DNA of 64,000 nt from a bacterium (lineage in GTDB: Bacteria > Patescibacteriota > Gracilibacteria > Peribacterales > Peribacteraceae). The stretch lies in assembly GCA_029558515.1 (NCBI GenBank), contig JAKQEM010000042.1, forward strand, positions 62,001 to 126,000, written 5' to 3'. A model generated the notes under the pieces. The model saw nothing but the letters and a program-made list of their open reading frames with translations. It did not search any database and was not told the DNA's origin. Made by a program: the position numbers and the translations under genes. This document shows, in pieces, positions 20,586 through 30,529 of the stretch; the stretch's first letter is position 1, and each line of letters opens with the position of its first letter.

Positions 20586-22190
20586 TCAGTAGACTTTCAC
20601 TTGGTACGGAATCTGCTTGAAGGTAATCCGTTCCTTTCGGAGCAGAGCATCAGACATGAGGCAGCGATCGGCGTACACCACTCTTTGACCATCGGACTTT
20701 GGCAGTTTTTGCAAATGCTCCCGTGTGAAGGTGTTCTTTCCTCGTTCGGTGAAGAAGAGAAAATAATCGAGATCGCCCTTTGTACCAATGTACGGCTTCT
20801 TCACACTCTTTTCATCAAGATCTTTTCGGGCTTCAGTGAAGAAAATGTATCGCGCTAGATCGAGGTACGTGATAGGCCCAGAGAGCTTGCCGTCCTTATC
20901 GAAGAGCGTCGTATCCAGTCGCATGAATTGGAAGCCGCCGCCTAATCCTTTTTCCTCACCCTCATCCGATGCATAGCCACCGACTACTTTCTTCAGCCTC
21001 TCGGCGGTGATGCCTTTCGCAATCGAATCTTCCATCTCTACTAAAATGAATTTCCGCTTCCCGTTGTCCTCTCTGTTCACTTCCAGAACCGCATGTCCCG
21101 TGGTGCCAGATCCAGCGAAAGAATCGAGTATGACGGCTTCCTTATCATCCTTGGTCATCCACTTCACGATGCGCTTGATGAGATCCACCGATTTCGGCGT
21201 ATCAAAGACTTTCTTCCCAAATACTTGTTTAAGCTGACTGGAGCCATTGGGTTTAATGTCAGTCCAAAGATTGCTGAGCAGCTTTGAGTTCGTTGGCTGA
21301 ATATAGTGCTCCGGCTTCTTATTTTCCGACAATCTGAGCATATCGAATTCTTCACCTGCTTCCTCAACCCGAGCGAGGTACCACGCATCAATGTTTTCCT
21401 GTGTGACTGCTTTTCCTTGCTTCTTAAGATCGCTTAGGAGCTTCTCATAGTTTTGGATAGCTTTTTTGCTTCTCGCTTCTCCCCAACGCCATTGTCCCTC
21501 GGGAGGCGTGATCCCGAAGAGCTTGTAGCGCATCGTTGGCCTATCAGTTCCTCGCCAGTGATTATTCCAGCTCCCCGGCTTTTCTTCCTCCAGTTCCATG
21601 TAGAGCTTTTGGAAGCGATAATCCCTCGATTTGGAATATACGATTATCGATTCGTAGCCGTTATTAAGCGAGTCGATTGTCTCGAATTGCGCCTGTACGT
21701 TTTTCGCTCCTCGCCGGATAACGACGCTGTCTTTAAAGCATCCCTTGAAGATCTCGTTCATCATGCAAATGAGGTGGTGCTGTTCGTTATAATCGATGGA
21801 GATGAAGATCACGCCGTCATCCGCAAGCAGATCCCACAGCAGCTTGAGGCGCGGGTACATCATGCAGAGCCATTTATCATGCCGGCTCAGGTCATCATCT
21901 TCACCCCCGACCACTTTCCCAAGCCATGCGCGGATTTCGGGTGAGTTGACCGCATCGTTATAGACCCAATTCTCCGTTCCTGTGTTATAGGGAGGATCGA
22001 TGTAGATGCACTTCACCTTGCCGACGTAATAGGGCATGAGCGCTTTCAGCGCTTCGAGGTTATCCCCTTTAATGAGAAGGTTCTCTGAATCGCCCAAAGA
22101 CAGCCTTGTGTCCCGTTTCAAGAGTCGAAACGGAACGTCCTTGTCATGGTTCACGACCGCCTGTTTGCCGATCCAATCAAGCGTAGGCAT
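20586..22190 (-). CDS. Type III DNA methyltransferase, Mod subunit
   Basis: IYIDPPYNTG catalytic motif, DSFAGSGTTGHAVLEVN SAM motif; upstream of Res. Confidence 0.9.
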   Translation of the reverse strand: MPTLDWIGKQAVVNHDKDVPFRLLKRDTRLSLGDSENLLIKGDNLEALKALMPYYVGKVKCIYIDPPYNTGTENWVYNDAVNSPEIRAWLGKVVGGEDDDLSRHDKWLCMMYPRLKLLWDLLADDGVIFISIDYNEQHHLICMMNEIFKGCFKDSVVIRRGAKNVQAQFETIDSLNNGYESIIVYSKSRDYRFQKLYMELEEEKPGSWNNHWRGTDRPTMRYKLFGITPPEGQWRWGEARSKKAIQNYEKLLSDLKKQGKAVTQENIDAWYLARVEEAGEEFDMLRLSENKKPEHYIQPTNSKLLSNLWTDIKPNGSSQLKQVFGKKVFDTPKSVDLIKRIVKWMTKDDKEAVILDSFAGSGTTGHAVLEVNREDNGKRKFILVEMEDSIAKGITAERLKKVVGGYASDEGEEKGLGGGFQFMRLDTTLFDKDGKLSGPITYLDLARYIFFTEARKDLDEKSVKKPYIGTKGDLDYFLFFTERGKNTFTREHLQKLPKSDGQRVVYADRCLMSDALLRKERITFKQIPYQVKVY

Positions 22191-22322
22191 GGGCTGTTGG
22201 TGGTGGATTTTGGGTACTTCGCATCGCCCGAACACTACCGCCTACCTTGACATCTATCAAGGTGATAAGTGTCAGCTTCCGCCTTTGGAAGCCGAGAAGT
22301 AGCCTGAAAGATCACAACCACT

Positions 22323-22538
22323 ATGGAACGTCTACCCAAACTAATGGCTATGAGTGATGTGCGCGACTGTCTCGGCGGCCTCTCCCGTCAGCGTGTGCAT
22401 GAGCTTATCCGTAAGAAGGGGCTGCAATTTGAAGAGACATCCGCAGGGCGCATTTTTCTTGCGAGCGAGATCCTCAAACTGAAGCGAGAGATGGAGAAAC
22501 ATCCTCGCTCAAAAGCTCGGACAGCTCGAGATGAATAA
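22323..22538 (+). CDS. Small putative HTH protein
   Basis: 71-aa ORF MERLPKLMAMSDVRDCLGGLSRQRVHELIRKKG... Confidence 0.45.
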   Translation: MERLPKLMAMSDVRDCLGGLSRQRVHELIRKKGLQFEETSAGRIFLASEILKLKREMEKHPRSKARTARDE

Positions 22539-23924
22539 CTAGCAGTCCTTCACACGTTTCTTTTTCTGCTCCAGTTGGATCTCCCCATCCTTCAGGATTA
22601 GCTTGCTCTTGAGGCAGGAAAGCAGCTCATGTTTTTCATCTTTCGTTCCTTCCCGAAGGATGTATTTCGCGTACCGCCGCACATCGAGGCTTTGCACTTC
22701 AGGTGAGGAATTCTGTCCGAGTACACCGGAGCTGAATTTTTTGTAGCGAGCGACTTCTTCCTCAAGCTTGAAACGCATTCCAAGCTCATCGAGGTCTACC
22801 GTATCGATGATTTCCGACAGTTGCTCAATGAGATCTTCTTCGCGGATGGATGCTTCTTTGCATCGGAGGTTTCGTGAGTGTGTGCATCGGTAGTAAATGT
22901 ATTTCCGGATGCTTCCGTCCTTCAGTGGTTTGTTTTTCTCCTCGGCCGTGATGCCCGAAGTGCATCCACCGCAGGAAAACATCCGCGTGAAGTGGAAATT
23001 ATCCATTCTCGAACCCCATTCGCGCTTCGGTCCCAAGTCGAGGAGTTTCTGCACTTCATCAAAGAGTTCTTGTGAGACAAGCGGCTCATAATCTCCTTTG
23101 TAGAAGTTGCCGCTTCCTTGGGGGTACTCAAACTTTCCCGTATAGAAGTGTTGGCGCAGCATCCGGTAAATCATGCTCAGAGTGATGCGCTTGCCCTTCC
23201 GGGTGGTGAAGTTCACCTCTTTGAGCCATTGCTGGAGCACCCGTCCGCTTGCACACTGCTTCGCGGTATGCTCGAACATCTGCCTGATGATCGGTCCACG
23301 TATGGGATCGATGACGACTTTGCCTCTCCCCAAACCTGATTGCTTCTCCAGTAGATAACCAAGTGGCACAAGACAAGGGCGATAACCCATTTCCACTCGT
23401 GTCTTTTGTCCGCGCTTCACGTTGAGTCCTCGGTTGTCGTTCTCGAGCTTCGCCTGACTGCAGAGGATCATCAGCAGGAATTTCTCATTGGGATTGTTGG
23501 TGAATCGTTGCCCGTGAGTACGTATGTCGATGAGAAAACCCTGATCCATAAGGTCGACGACAGAGCCGAGATCTCCGGCGTTTCTCGAGAGTCTATCCGG
23601 TGCCCAGGTTAATATTCCTGTGAACCCACCCCGTCGGATATCCTCGAGGAGTTGCTTGAAGACCGGCCGAGCGCCGGATGCTTTTGCACTATGACTCTCG
23701 CGCCGGATTTCAACGATCTCAAGGTTCTCGCGCTTCGCAACGGCAAGCATTTCTTTAATTTGCGAATCGATACTGAGCGCCTGCCTCTCATCTTCTTCAC
23801 TGGACTTTCTCGCATACAGGCAATAGCGGGGACTAATGATAGTTTTTTCGGGAGGGGCACTGATACGCGCATTGCCAAGCGCAGGTGTGAAGTGATTCTT
23901 TTGGCCTAGTGTGGCTGTTCCCAT
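22539..23924 (-). CDS. Large serine recombinase/integrase
   Basis: Resolvase N-term (YARKSSEEDERQALSIDSQIKEM), recombinase domain, zinc ribbon (CGGCTSG...YYRCTHSRNLRCKE). Confidence 0.92.
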   Translation of the reverse strand: MGTATLGQKNHFTPALGNARISAPPEKTIISPRYCLYARKSSEEDERQALSIDSQIKEMLAVAKRENLEIVEIRRESHSAKASGARPVFKQLLEDIRRGGFTGILTWAPDRLSRNAGDLGSVVDLMDQGFLIDIRTHGQRFTNNPNEKFLLMILCSQAKLENDNRGLNVKRGQKTRVEMGYRPCLVPLGYLLEKQSGLGRGKVVIDPIRGPIIRQMFEHTAKQCASGRVLQQWLKEVNFTTRKGKRITLSMIYRMLRQHFYTGKFEYPQGSGNFYKGDYEPLVSQELFDEVQKLLDLGPKREWGSRMDNFHFTRMFSCGGCTSGITAEEKNKPLKDGSIRKYIYYRCTHSRNLRCKEASIREEDLIEQLSEIIDTVDLDELGMRFKLEEEVARYKKFSSGVLGQNSSPEVQSLDVRRYAKYILREGTKDEKHELLSCLKSKLILKDGEIQLEQKKKRVKDC

Positions 23925-23947
23925 AAAATTGTAAGGGGAAATAGGAA

Positions 23948-24187
23948 TTAAAGTTTTCGTATATGTGGATATTGCTCGGTGAGTGTCCGGTAATTTTTCA
24001 TAATAATGAGAACCTGTTCACGCGATAGGCAGGAGTGCTCGCAGACAATGTGAAGATCAAACATATTCGTGATTCCCGATCTTCTAACCTCCTCGTAGGC
24101 AGCAAACATTTCTTCGGTGATGGTTGAGACGTTCATATTCATGCTGATGGGAGAAATAATTGAGGCTATCGATGGATATCCACGCAC
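23948..24187 (-). CDS. Small hypothetical protein
   Basis: 79-aa ORF just upstream of the recombinase gene. Confidence 0.35.
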   Translation of the reverse strand: MRGYPSIASIISPISMNMNVSTITEEMFAAYEEVRRSGITNMFDLHIVCEHSCLSREQVLIIMKNYRTLTEQYPHIRKL

Positions 24188-24717
24188 ACCACGCGCATAT
24201 CGGGGTGAGCTTTAAGTGCTGCTTTGACTTCTCGAAGCCAGCTGTTGGCTTTCTTTCGTTCCGTTCTCCACTTCATCCATCCTTCGACGATGAATGTTTC
24301 CCATTCATGCCACCAGCCGTTGGGCGTCACCATCGCCGCAGGAAGTATCTCTTTCAGGTTCTTCTTCTCCAGAAGTGCAGCTGTAGCAATAACATGTCCC
24401 GGGAAGCGTTGACACCATCTCCCACCAATCTCATACCAATCCCACTTCGCCTTTGGATTGAATGTCTTAATGGAAAAGATTCCCTTCTGATCCACTCCGC
24501 CTGGGTTCCCTTTCCAATTTTCCATATGTGATACGAGCACCTTTCGATCGGTGCGACGCACCCCATAGTGTTTTGCCATTGCCGCGATTTCTCCTACATC
24601 CAGATATTCCTTGTATGGAGGCACCTCGTGCTCATCACTATAAAGCCGGAGGGCTCTTGCAACGTGTTCCTCGATGTCGCCGTCGCTTGGGATGAAGACG
24701 TAGACGCTGTAGTGCAT
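24166..24717 (-). CDS. Hypothetical protein
   Basis: Internal start MHYSVYVFIPSDGDIEEHVARALRL; same strand as terminase block. Confidence 0.45.
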   Translation of the reverse strand: MHYSVYVFIPSDGDIEEHVARALRLYSDEHEVPPYKEYLDVGEIAAMAKHYGVRRTDRKVLVSHMENWKGNPGGVDQKGIFSIKTFNPKAKWDWYEIGGRWCQRFPGHVIATAALLEKKNLKEILPAAMVTPNGWWHEWETFIVEGWMKWRTERKKANSWLREVKAALKAHPDMRVVCVDIHR

Positions 24718-24818
24718 AGAATTGCTGGAAATGGCTTCTCTACACAGCAATGGCGCTACTCGCACCCAAAGGCTAGGCGAAAGACCCGCCTGCCTTCTCC
24801 TAAACTCCCTCAAATTGC

Positions 24819-26357
24819 TTAATCGTCATCATCATCTCCCGATTCATTGAGATTTCCGCGAATGCTGTCCCATCCGGTCATAGATCCGTCATTCCCGATC
24901 CAGTAGATACCGAAGGACTGCAATTTCTCCTCCAATGCCTTGATAATGAGCAGTGAGAACGCATCGGCCAAATCGTCATGCTTTTCGATGCCGAAGTTCG
25001 TGAGTTGGTTGAGAAGATCCTCGGCTCCCTGTCTTGGAAAGAGCACCTGTCCCGATTGCACCGCATGAGAAGTGAGAGCAAGCCGCGCCCTCTTGTCTTG
25101 CCCCTTCACCTTCACTGGTTCGGCCTCGTAGCCTTGCTCCTTTAAGTGTTCGGCAAGGGATGCCTGATACCCGACATCTTCGATGAAGAGCTTCGATTTT
25201 TTGCTGTCTCCAATCAGGTCAGCCACTTGCTTGGCGCGTTCCAGCGTTTCAAGGGATGTCAGTTTCTCATTTACGGGATTCGGCAGGATATACATCCGCG
25301 TTTTCCCGTCGATGTAATACAGACGCGCTGATACCATCGCCGTGTAGTCGGCGCTGTCGCTCTGGGAGATAGCGAGATCGATTCCCGTGGCTGTATGCAT
25401 GAAGTGGGCTTTGACCCCTCCGCTTGCGGTGGATTGTTCAGTCGGGAACGCATCGTAGTATTGAATCCACGCCGGATGGATCACGCGTTCGGCATTGGAG
25501 AGGATTGTCAGCAAAAACTCCCGATGCCATGCGGCATCGCTTCCGATGCGCGTGCGCTCTTTGTCGATTGCTTCCTGCGTCGGATATTTCCCCGGCCAGA
25601 GAGTTTTTCCCTGCGCATCTAGAAGCGGATATTCCCGATAGAGACCACTCATGGAACCGTCTTGAATGTGCTTCTCGAATTTCTTGAGTAGACAGTCTTC
25701 ATGGAGAAGATTTCCGATCACAAACGTCCGCGTTGTTGGTCCTCCTGCCGGTATTACTTCGCCCATGAGCCACTGGTAGGTCTTGTCGCGTCCGTCCCTT
25801 GTCTTCACGGACTGCAAATCCTCAATATCATCGCAGATGATAAGCTGAGGACGATGAGGGCCATGCCGGATACCGCGAACGCTCGTTTCGGTGGAGGCGG
25901 CGGTGATACGCGCTCCGAGGGACGGTAAAACGATAGAGGAGGAATTCCATTCATCCTCGCGCTCATCGAAGGGTCCGAGATCTTTCCGGAGCAGCGGGTT
26001 GCGTTCGATCTCATCCTTAAGGTTCTTGAGGTGCTGGCGGGCTTGGGATTGTGTTTGCCCGAGAATGAGGACGAACTTGATGCCGAGCTTCCCAAGGATT
26101 GCCCACAGGGGAAAGCTAAGACTGACGATGGTGGACTTTGCCGATCCACGGAAGGCAGTAATCGCTACCAAACCCTGCGATGCATCCTCCGTGAATCCGA
26201 AGATTTCCTTTTGAAACGAAGCCGTGGGACATGTTACATAGTGTCCGAAGTAGACATGGAAAAAGTAGAAGTGGCTTTCACGTGTGAGAGCGCGACGCAC
26301 TTTCTGGTCTTTGATGAGAGTGAGGCGTAGATCCGGAGTGAGGGGGTCGGTGGTCAT
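24819..26357 (-). CDS. Terminase large subunit-like ATPase/nuclease (copy 2)
   Basis: Walker A-like AFRGSAKSTI, Walker B-like LIICDDIEDLQS, RNaseH-fold GIDLAISQSDSADYTAMV and DDLADAFSLLI. Confidence 0.85.
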   Translation of the reverse strand: MTTDPLTPDLRLTLIKDQKVRRALTRESHFYFFHVYFGHYVTCPTASFQKEIFGFTEDASQGLVAITAFRGSAKSTIVSLSFPLWAILGKLGIKFVLILGQTQSQARQHLKNLKDEIERNPLLRKDLGPFDEREDEWNSSSIVLPSLGARITAASTETSVRGIRHGPHRPQLIICDDIEDLQSVKTRDGRDKTYQWLMGEVIPAGGPTTRTFVIGNLLHEDCLLKKFEKHIQDGSMSGLYREYPLLDAQGKTLWPGKYPTQEAIDKERTRIGSDAAWHREFLLTILSNAERVIHPAWIQYYDAFPTEQSTASGGVKAHFMHTATGIDLAISQSDSADYTAMVSARLYYIDGKTRMYILPNPVNEKLTSLETLERAKQVADLIGDSKKSKLFIEDVGYQASLAEHLKEQGYEAEPVKVKGQDKRARLALTSHAVQSGQVLFPRQGAEDLLNQLTNFGIEKHDDLADAFSLLIIKALEEKLQSFGIYWIGNDGSMTGWDSIRGNLNESGDDDDD

Positions 26358-26373
26358 GGGCACAGGGGGAATA

Positions 26374-27954
26374 TTAAAATTGCATGTCGAGAATGTTTCC
26401 AAAGCTGCCGCTACCGCGGTCGTCGCTGTGATCCGGATACATGAACTTCTTCCAGCCCGAACTCATGTCCATATCCGCTTTGGAGAGACCTTTATTGAGT
26501 TCGCCAAGACTCAGGGGCCTGCCCCGTCCCCGCATCTCAAGTAGCGGTAGTATGAGAATGGCAAATGCATCCGCGAGATCGTCGTAGCGCTCATTGCCGA
26601 AGCCCACGAGCTGCTCGATCAGTCGCTCACATCCAGTCATCGGGAACCGCACACGTCCCGATTGAATAAGATGCGATGCCAAAGCGAGGCGCGAACGCTT
26701 GTCTTGCCCTTTCGTCGGCACGCCTGTGGCGGGAAATCGGGCAGCATCCAGCTGTTCGATCAATCCACGCTGGAAGCCAACATCTTCAATGAAGAGGTCT
26801 GTTTTCTCACCGCCGCCGAGCACGAGAGATACAGACTTCGCCCGTTCGATTGTCTCAAGAAAGCTCAAGTGCTCATTGACGGGGTTCGGAAGAATATAGA
26901 TCACCATATCCTCGCCGTAGCCGTACATCCGTCCCGAGACCATCGCGGTATTGTCTGCACCATCTTCCTTCGAGATCGCGGGATCGATGCCGGTTGCGAT
27001 AGTGCGGAATGGCAGCTTGTCTTCGTCATCGGGAAATTTGCCGTAGTACGTGATCCACGAGGGTTGGATAAGCCGCTCCAGATCCGGAATGATCCGAAGC
27101 ATGTACTCCCGCTGCCATGCTGCCTCGCTCCCCACGCGCTGCCGCTCTGTTTCAATGGTGCGTACTGTCGGATATTTTCCTGGCCAGAGGCAGTTACCTT
27201 CGTTATTCAGGATCGGATACTCCCGAAACACGCCCTGCATCGTCCCGCTCGCAATCTCACGCTGTAGCCGCCGGAGCAGACAATCTTCATGCAGAAGGTT
27301 GCCCACGAATACGATGCGCGTGCTTCTGTCACCTGCAGGAATCAGTTCTCCCTTTACCCACGCATATGTCTTGTCCCTACCCTCGCGGGTCTTCACGGAC
27401 TGCAGATCCTCAATATCATCACAAATGATCAAGTCCGGACGGAATTCCTTATGACGTAGTCCTCGAACGGATTGATCGATGCTGACTGCCATGATCTTCG
27501 CGTTGTAGCTCCCGATGACAAGGCAGCTATTGCGCCATTCATCCTCTTCCTCGTGGTACGGCCACAGGTCGTCGTGCAGGAGCTTATTATTCTCCAGTTC
27601 CTCTTTGATGTTTTTCAGGTGCTGCCGCGCCTGAGCCTGTGTCTGGCCGACAAGCAGGATGAATTTCTTCCCCGGCTTTCCCAAGATCGACCAAAGCACG
27701 AACGACATGTTCATGATGGTCGATTTGGCAGATCCACGAAATGCCGTGATGACGATGGTCTGCAGTCCGTCATTCTCAGTTAACCGGAACATGTCTTTCT
27801 GGAATGCTGCCGTCCGGTACTTCACGTAGTGGGAGAAATAGCAGTGGAAGAAAATCTCATGATGTTCCTGCGTGAGCTTGCGCCGAGCTTTCCGGTCACG
27901 CAGCATCAGTGCCACCAGTTGTTCCATCCGTGGAGGGAGGTTGTGGTTGGTCAT
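26374..27954 (-). CDS. Terminase large subunit-like ATPase/nuclease (copy 1)
   Basis: AFRGSAKSTIMNMSF, LIICDDIEDLQS, GIDPAISKEDGADNTAMV, DDLADAFAILI; paralogous to the adjacent ORF. Confidence 0.85.
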   Translation of the reverse strand: MTNHNLPPRMEQLVALMLRDRKARRKLTQEHHEIFFHCYFSHYVKYRTAAFQKDMFRLTENDGLQTIVITAFRGSAKSTIMNMSFVLWSILGKPGKKFILLVGQTQAQARQHLKNIKEELENNKLLHDDLWPYHEEEDEWRNSCLVIGSYNAKIMAVSIDQSVRGLRHKEFRPDLIICDDIEDLQSVKTREGRDKTYAWVKGELIPAGDRSTRIVFVGNLLHEDCLLRRLQREIASGTMQGVFREYPILNNEGNCLWPGKYPTVRTIETERQRVGSEAAWQREYMLRIIPDLERLIQPSWITYYGKFPDDEDKLPFRTIATGIDPAISKEDGADNTAMVSGRMYGYGEDMVIYILPNPVNEHLSFLETIERAKSVSLVLGGGEKTDLFIEDVGFQRGLIEQLDAARFPATGVPTKGQDKRSRLALASHLIQSGRVRFPMTGCERLIEQLVGFGNERYDDLADAFAILILPLLEMRGRGRPLSLGELNKGLSKADMDMSSGWKKFMYPDHSDDRGSGSFGNILDMQF

Positions 27955-28402
27955 GGGAGGAAGTGGAAGATGAAAGAGCGACATCCTCGTCTCCAAGGGA
28001 TGCCATCTTGAGAGCTTCGGTAATTGCAGCTTCCTGTTCGGGCGTCAGTGCATCGTTGTCCTGTTTGATACGCGCAGTCACCTCGAGCTTGTTGTTGTAA
28101 TTGGGGTTACGGTGCTTGAGCCAGTACATGACCGCGCCCAAATTATTGTCGCGGATCGCGGCGAGGAGTTGGCTCTCGGCCATGTCATTGACCAGATGCG
28201 TGCCTTCGGCCAGCGCTTCGTCTGCTGCCTTGGAAAATTCTGCATCCTCCTTTTTCCAGCGGTAGTAGGTCGCCCTCCCTACGCCGGATTTTTCGCAGGC
28301 GATGGAGACGATCGGCACTTTTTTCAGTTGCTCAAGCAGCAAAGCCTGCTCGCGGGCTTTGCGTGCTTCGATAACACCTGATGGCTCTTTCTTATTTGTC
28401 AT
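27896..28402 (-). CDS. Terminase small subunit-like / HTH protein
   Basis: HTH-like IACEKSGVGRATYYRWKKEDAEFSKAADEAL directly upstream of TerL. Confidence 0.65.
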   Translation of the reverse strand: MTNKKEPSGVIEARKAREQALLLEQLKKVPIVSIACEKSGVGRATYYRWKKEDAEFSKAADEALAEGTHLVNDMAESQLLAAIRDNNLGAVMYWLKHRNPNYNNKLEVTARIKQDNDALTPEQEAAITEALKMASLGDEDVALSSSTSSHDQPQPPSTDGTTGGTDAA

Positions 28403-29171
28403 GATGCTTTGGGGAAGGAAGTTTCTGTGCGTCGGTGCCCGTCAGTTTTTCAAAACGGCGAATGATCACCTCGCAGTACTTCGGATCGAGCTCCACGGCG
28501 ATGCACTTGCGCTTCGTCTGCTCGCAGGCGATCAATGTGCTGCCGCTCCCGGCGAATGGTTCGTAGACCGTGTCACCGATCCGTGAGCTATTGAGGATTA
28601 ACTGACGCAGGAGGCCTACAGGCTTCATTGTCGGATGAAGAACGCTTTTTGTGGGCTTCGGATAGACAATGACGCTCTTATCCTTGGATCGACGGAACTC
28701 ATGGACGCCAAGCCATCCATAAGCGATCAGTTCATGCTGAGGGAGATAGTCGAGACGCCCAACGATGGCTTGGGTCTTCACCCACACGAGCAGCTGTGCT
28801 AGATGGCACCCGGCGTCCTGCATGCCGTCCCGCAGCGGGAACACCATCTTGTCGGAATTGAAGATGTAGAGAGCGTTTTTGCGCTGCAGGAAAGGCTTTA
28901 CGGTTTCGATCCATCGGCGGGTAAAGATACGGTACTCGCCGTCGCTCTGCAGATGGTCATTCTTGATCGCCGTATGTGCCGTCTTCGCTTTGCGGAATTC
29001 TTCCTTCCCCTCAACATACGCAATGCCATAGGGAGGGTCGGTCAGGATGAGGGACACTTTCTTCTTGCCGATAACGTTACTCACAAGAGTCGTATCCATG
29101 CAGTCGCCGCAGGCGAGGATATGTTCTCTGAGCACGAATCGGTCGCCGGGTTTAATCGTGAACTTTGTCAT
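28392..29171 (-). CDS. DNA methyltransferase (N6-A/N4-C type)
   Basis: LILTDPPYGIAY and EPFAGSGSTLIACEQTKRKCIAVELDPKY. Confidence 0.88.
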   Translation of the reverse strand: MTKFTIKPGDRFVLREHILACGDCMDTTLVSNVIGKKKVSLILTDPPYGIAYVEGKEEFRKAKTAHTAIKNDHLQSDGEYRIFTRRWIETVKPFLQRKNALYIFNSDKMVFPLRDGMQDAGCHLAQLLVWVKTQAIVGRLDYLPQHELIAYGWLGVHEFRRSKDKSVIVYPKPTKSVLHPTMKPVGLLRQLILNSSRIGDTVYEPFAGSGSTLIACEQTKRKCIAVELDPKYCEVIIRRFEKLTGTDAQKLPSPKHHDK

Positions 29172-30469
29172 GATTTAAGGAGGGAAGCCTTCGTGCCTGT
29201 GAGAGCCTCGAAGCGGCGGATAATGAGGTCGCAAAACACCGGCTCCACTTCCATGAGAAATGCCCGGCGCTTAAGCTGTTCGCAGGCAATGAGGGTGGAA
29301 CCGGAACCGCCGAACAAGTCGAGGACTGTGTCCCCGGGCTTCGTGCAACGGCGCAGAGGTTTTTCGTGAAGGGTTGGCGGTTTTTCTGTTGGATGCTCGT
29401 ACAGGGAATTATGGATGCGCCTCGCCATCCATATGTCGAGCACATCTAAAATATCATCCACGGCGCGGTTACCACTTCCGATCTCCTTATTCAAAATCTC
29501 CGTCATGCTCCGCAGATTTTTATTGAGGTAGGGCTTGCCGCGGATTCCGTAGACACACGGCTCGTAGCATTTGGAGAAAGCGACCTCCAGCGTCACGTTC
29601 ATGTTGTTTTTGATCCACAGACAGGTTCGCTGTGGCTTGAGTCCTATCTCCGCGTAGAGCGTGTGCAGGAGGCCGATGTAACTGTGGTCGCAGTAGCAAA
29701 AGAAATGACAATCCTGTTTTGCGATATCGAGCGCATTTTTGTAGGTACGCAGCAGGAATTCCCGGTATTCCTCATCGGATTTATTGTCCTTCGTCTTGCC
29801 GCCGTAGCGCATGGAGTGACCGACACCCTCGTTATAGTTGAGATTGATGTTGTAGGGCGGGTCGAGATACACCATGTCCGGCTTCACCTTCCCAACGAGC
29901 TTGCGGACATCATCTGGATTTGTGGCATCGCCGCAAAGGAGCCGATGATTTCCGAGCGCAATCATCTGTCCCGGCTTCGTCTTGGGTTTCTTGATGGCTT
30001 CCAGCTCCTTTTCAATATCGAACCCGTCATCCTCCGCTTCCAGCATCCCGTCCCAGATGCTCGAGAGTTCGCTGTCCCCGAACCCCACATCCATGAGCAC
30101 ATCGATCTCAAACGCCTTTAGCTTCTCCCAATCCCATTCTCCCGTCGTGCGGTTGAGTCGGAGATTCAATTCTTTCTCTTCCTTCAGCTTCGGAAGATTG
30201 ATATACACGGTCGGTACCGATTTCATTCCAAGTCTCTTTGCCGCTTCTAGCCGCATGTGGCCGCCAATGACAATGTTCTTTCGTTTTGGTGCGCCATTCA
30301 CGATCACTGGATCGACGAATCCGAACTTCCGGATGCTGTCGGTGAGCCGCTCGAGCGCGGATTCATCCCATTTACGGGGATTGTAGGTCGCAGGGACAAG
30401 ATCATCGATCGGTACCGCCGCGATCCGTAGATCGGGTGGAAGCGTTGTGGTAGCATGTTTGGATGCCAT
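29168..30469 (-). CDS. ParB-like nuclease domain + DNA methyltransferase fusion
   Basis: ParB-like N-term (VPIDDLVPATYNPRKWDESALERLTDSIRKFGFVDPVIVN), DPPYNINLN, DLFGGSGSTLIACEQ. Confidence 0.9.
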   Translation of the reverse strand: MASKHATTTLPPDLRIAAVPIDDLVPATYNPRKWDESALERLTDSIRKFGFVDPVIVNGAPKRKNIVIGGHMRLEAAKRLGMKSVPTVYINLPKLKEEKELNLRLNRTTGEWDWEKLKAFEIDVLMDVGFGDSELSSIWDGMLEAEDDGFDIEKELEAIKKPKTKPGQMIALGNHRLLCGDATNPDDVRKLVGKVKPDMVYLDPPYNINLNYNEGVGHSMRYGGKTKDNKSDEEYREFLLRTYKNALDIAKQDCHFFCYCDHSYIGLLHTLYAEIGLKPQRTCLWIKNNMNVTLEVAFSKCYEPCVYGIRGKPYLNKNLRSMTEILNKEIGSGNRAVDDILDVLDIWMARRIHNSLYEHPTEKPPTLHEKPLRRCTKPGDTVLDLFGGSGSTLIACEQLKRRAFLMEVEPVFCDLIIRRFEALTGTKASLLKS

Positions 30470-30529
30470 AAAGGAAAAGGTGCGGGGAGATAAACACCTT
30501 CCGTTATAGCCATTTCAGACCGGTTTTTT

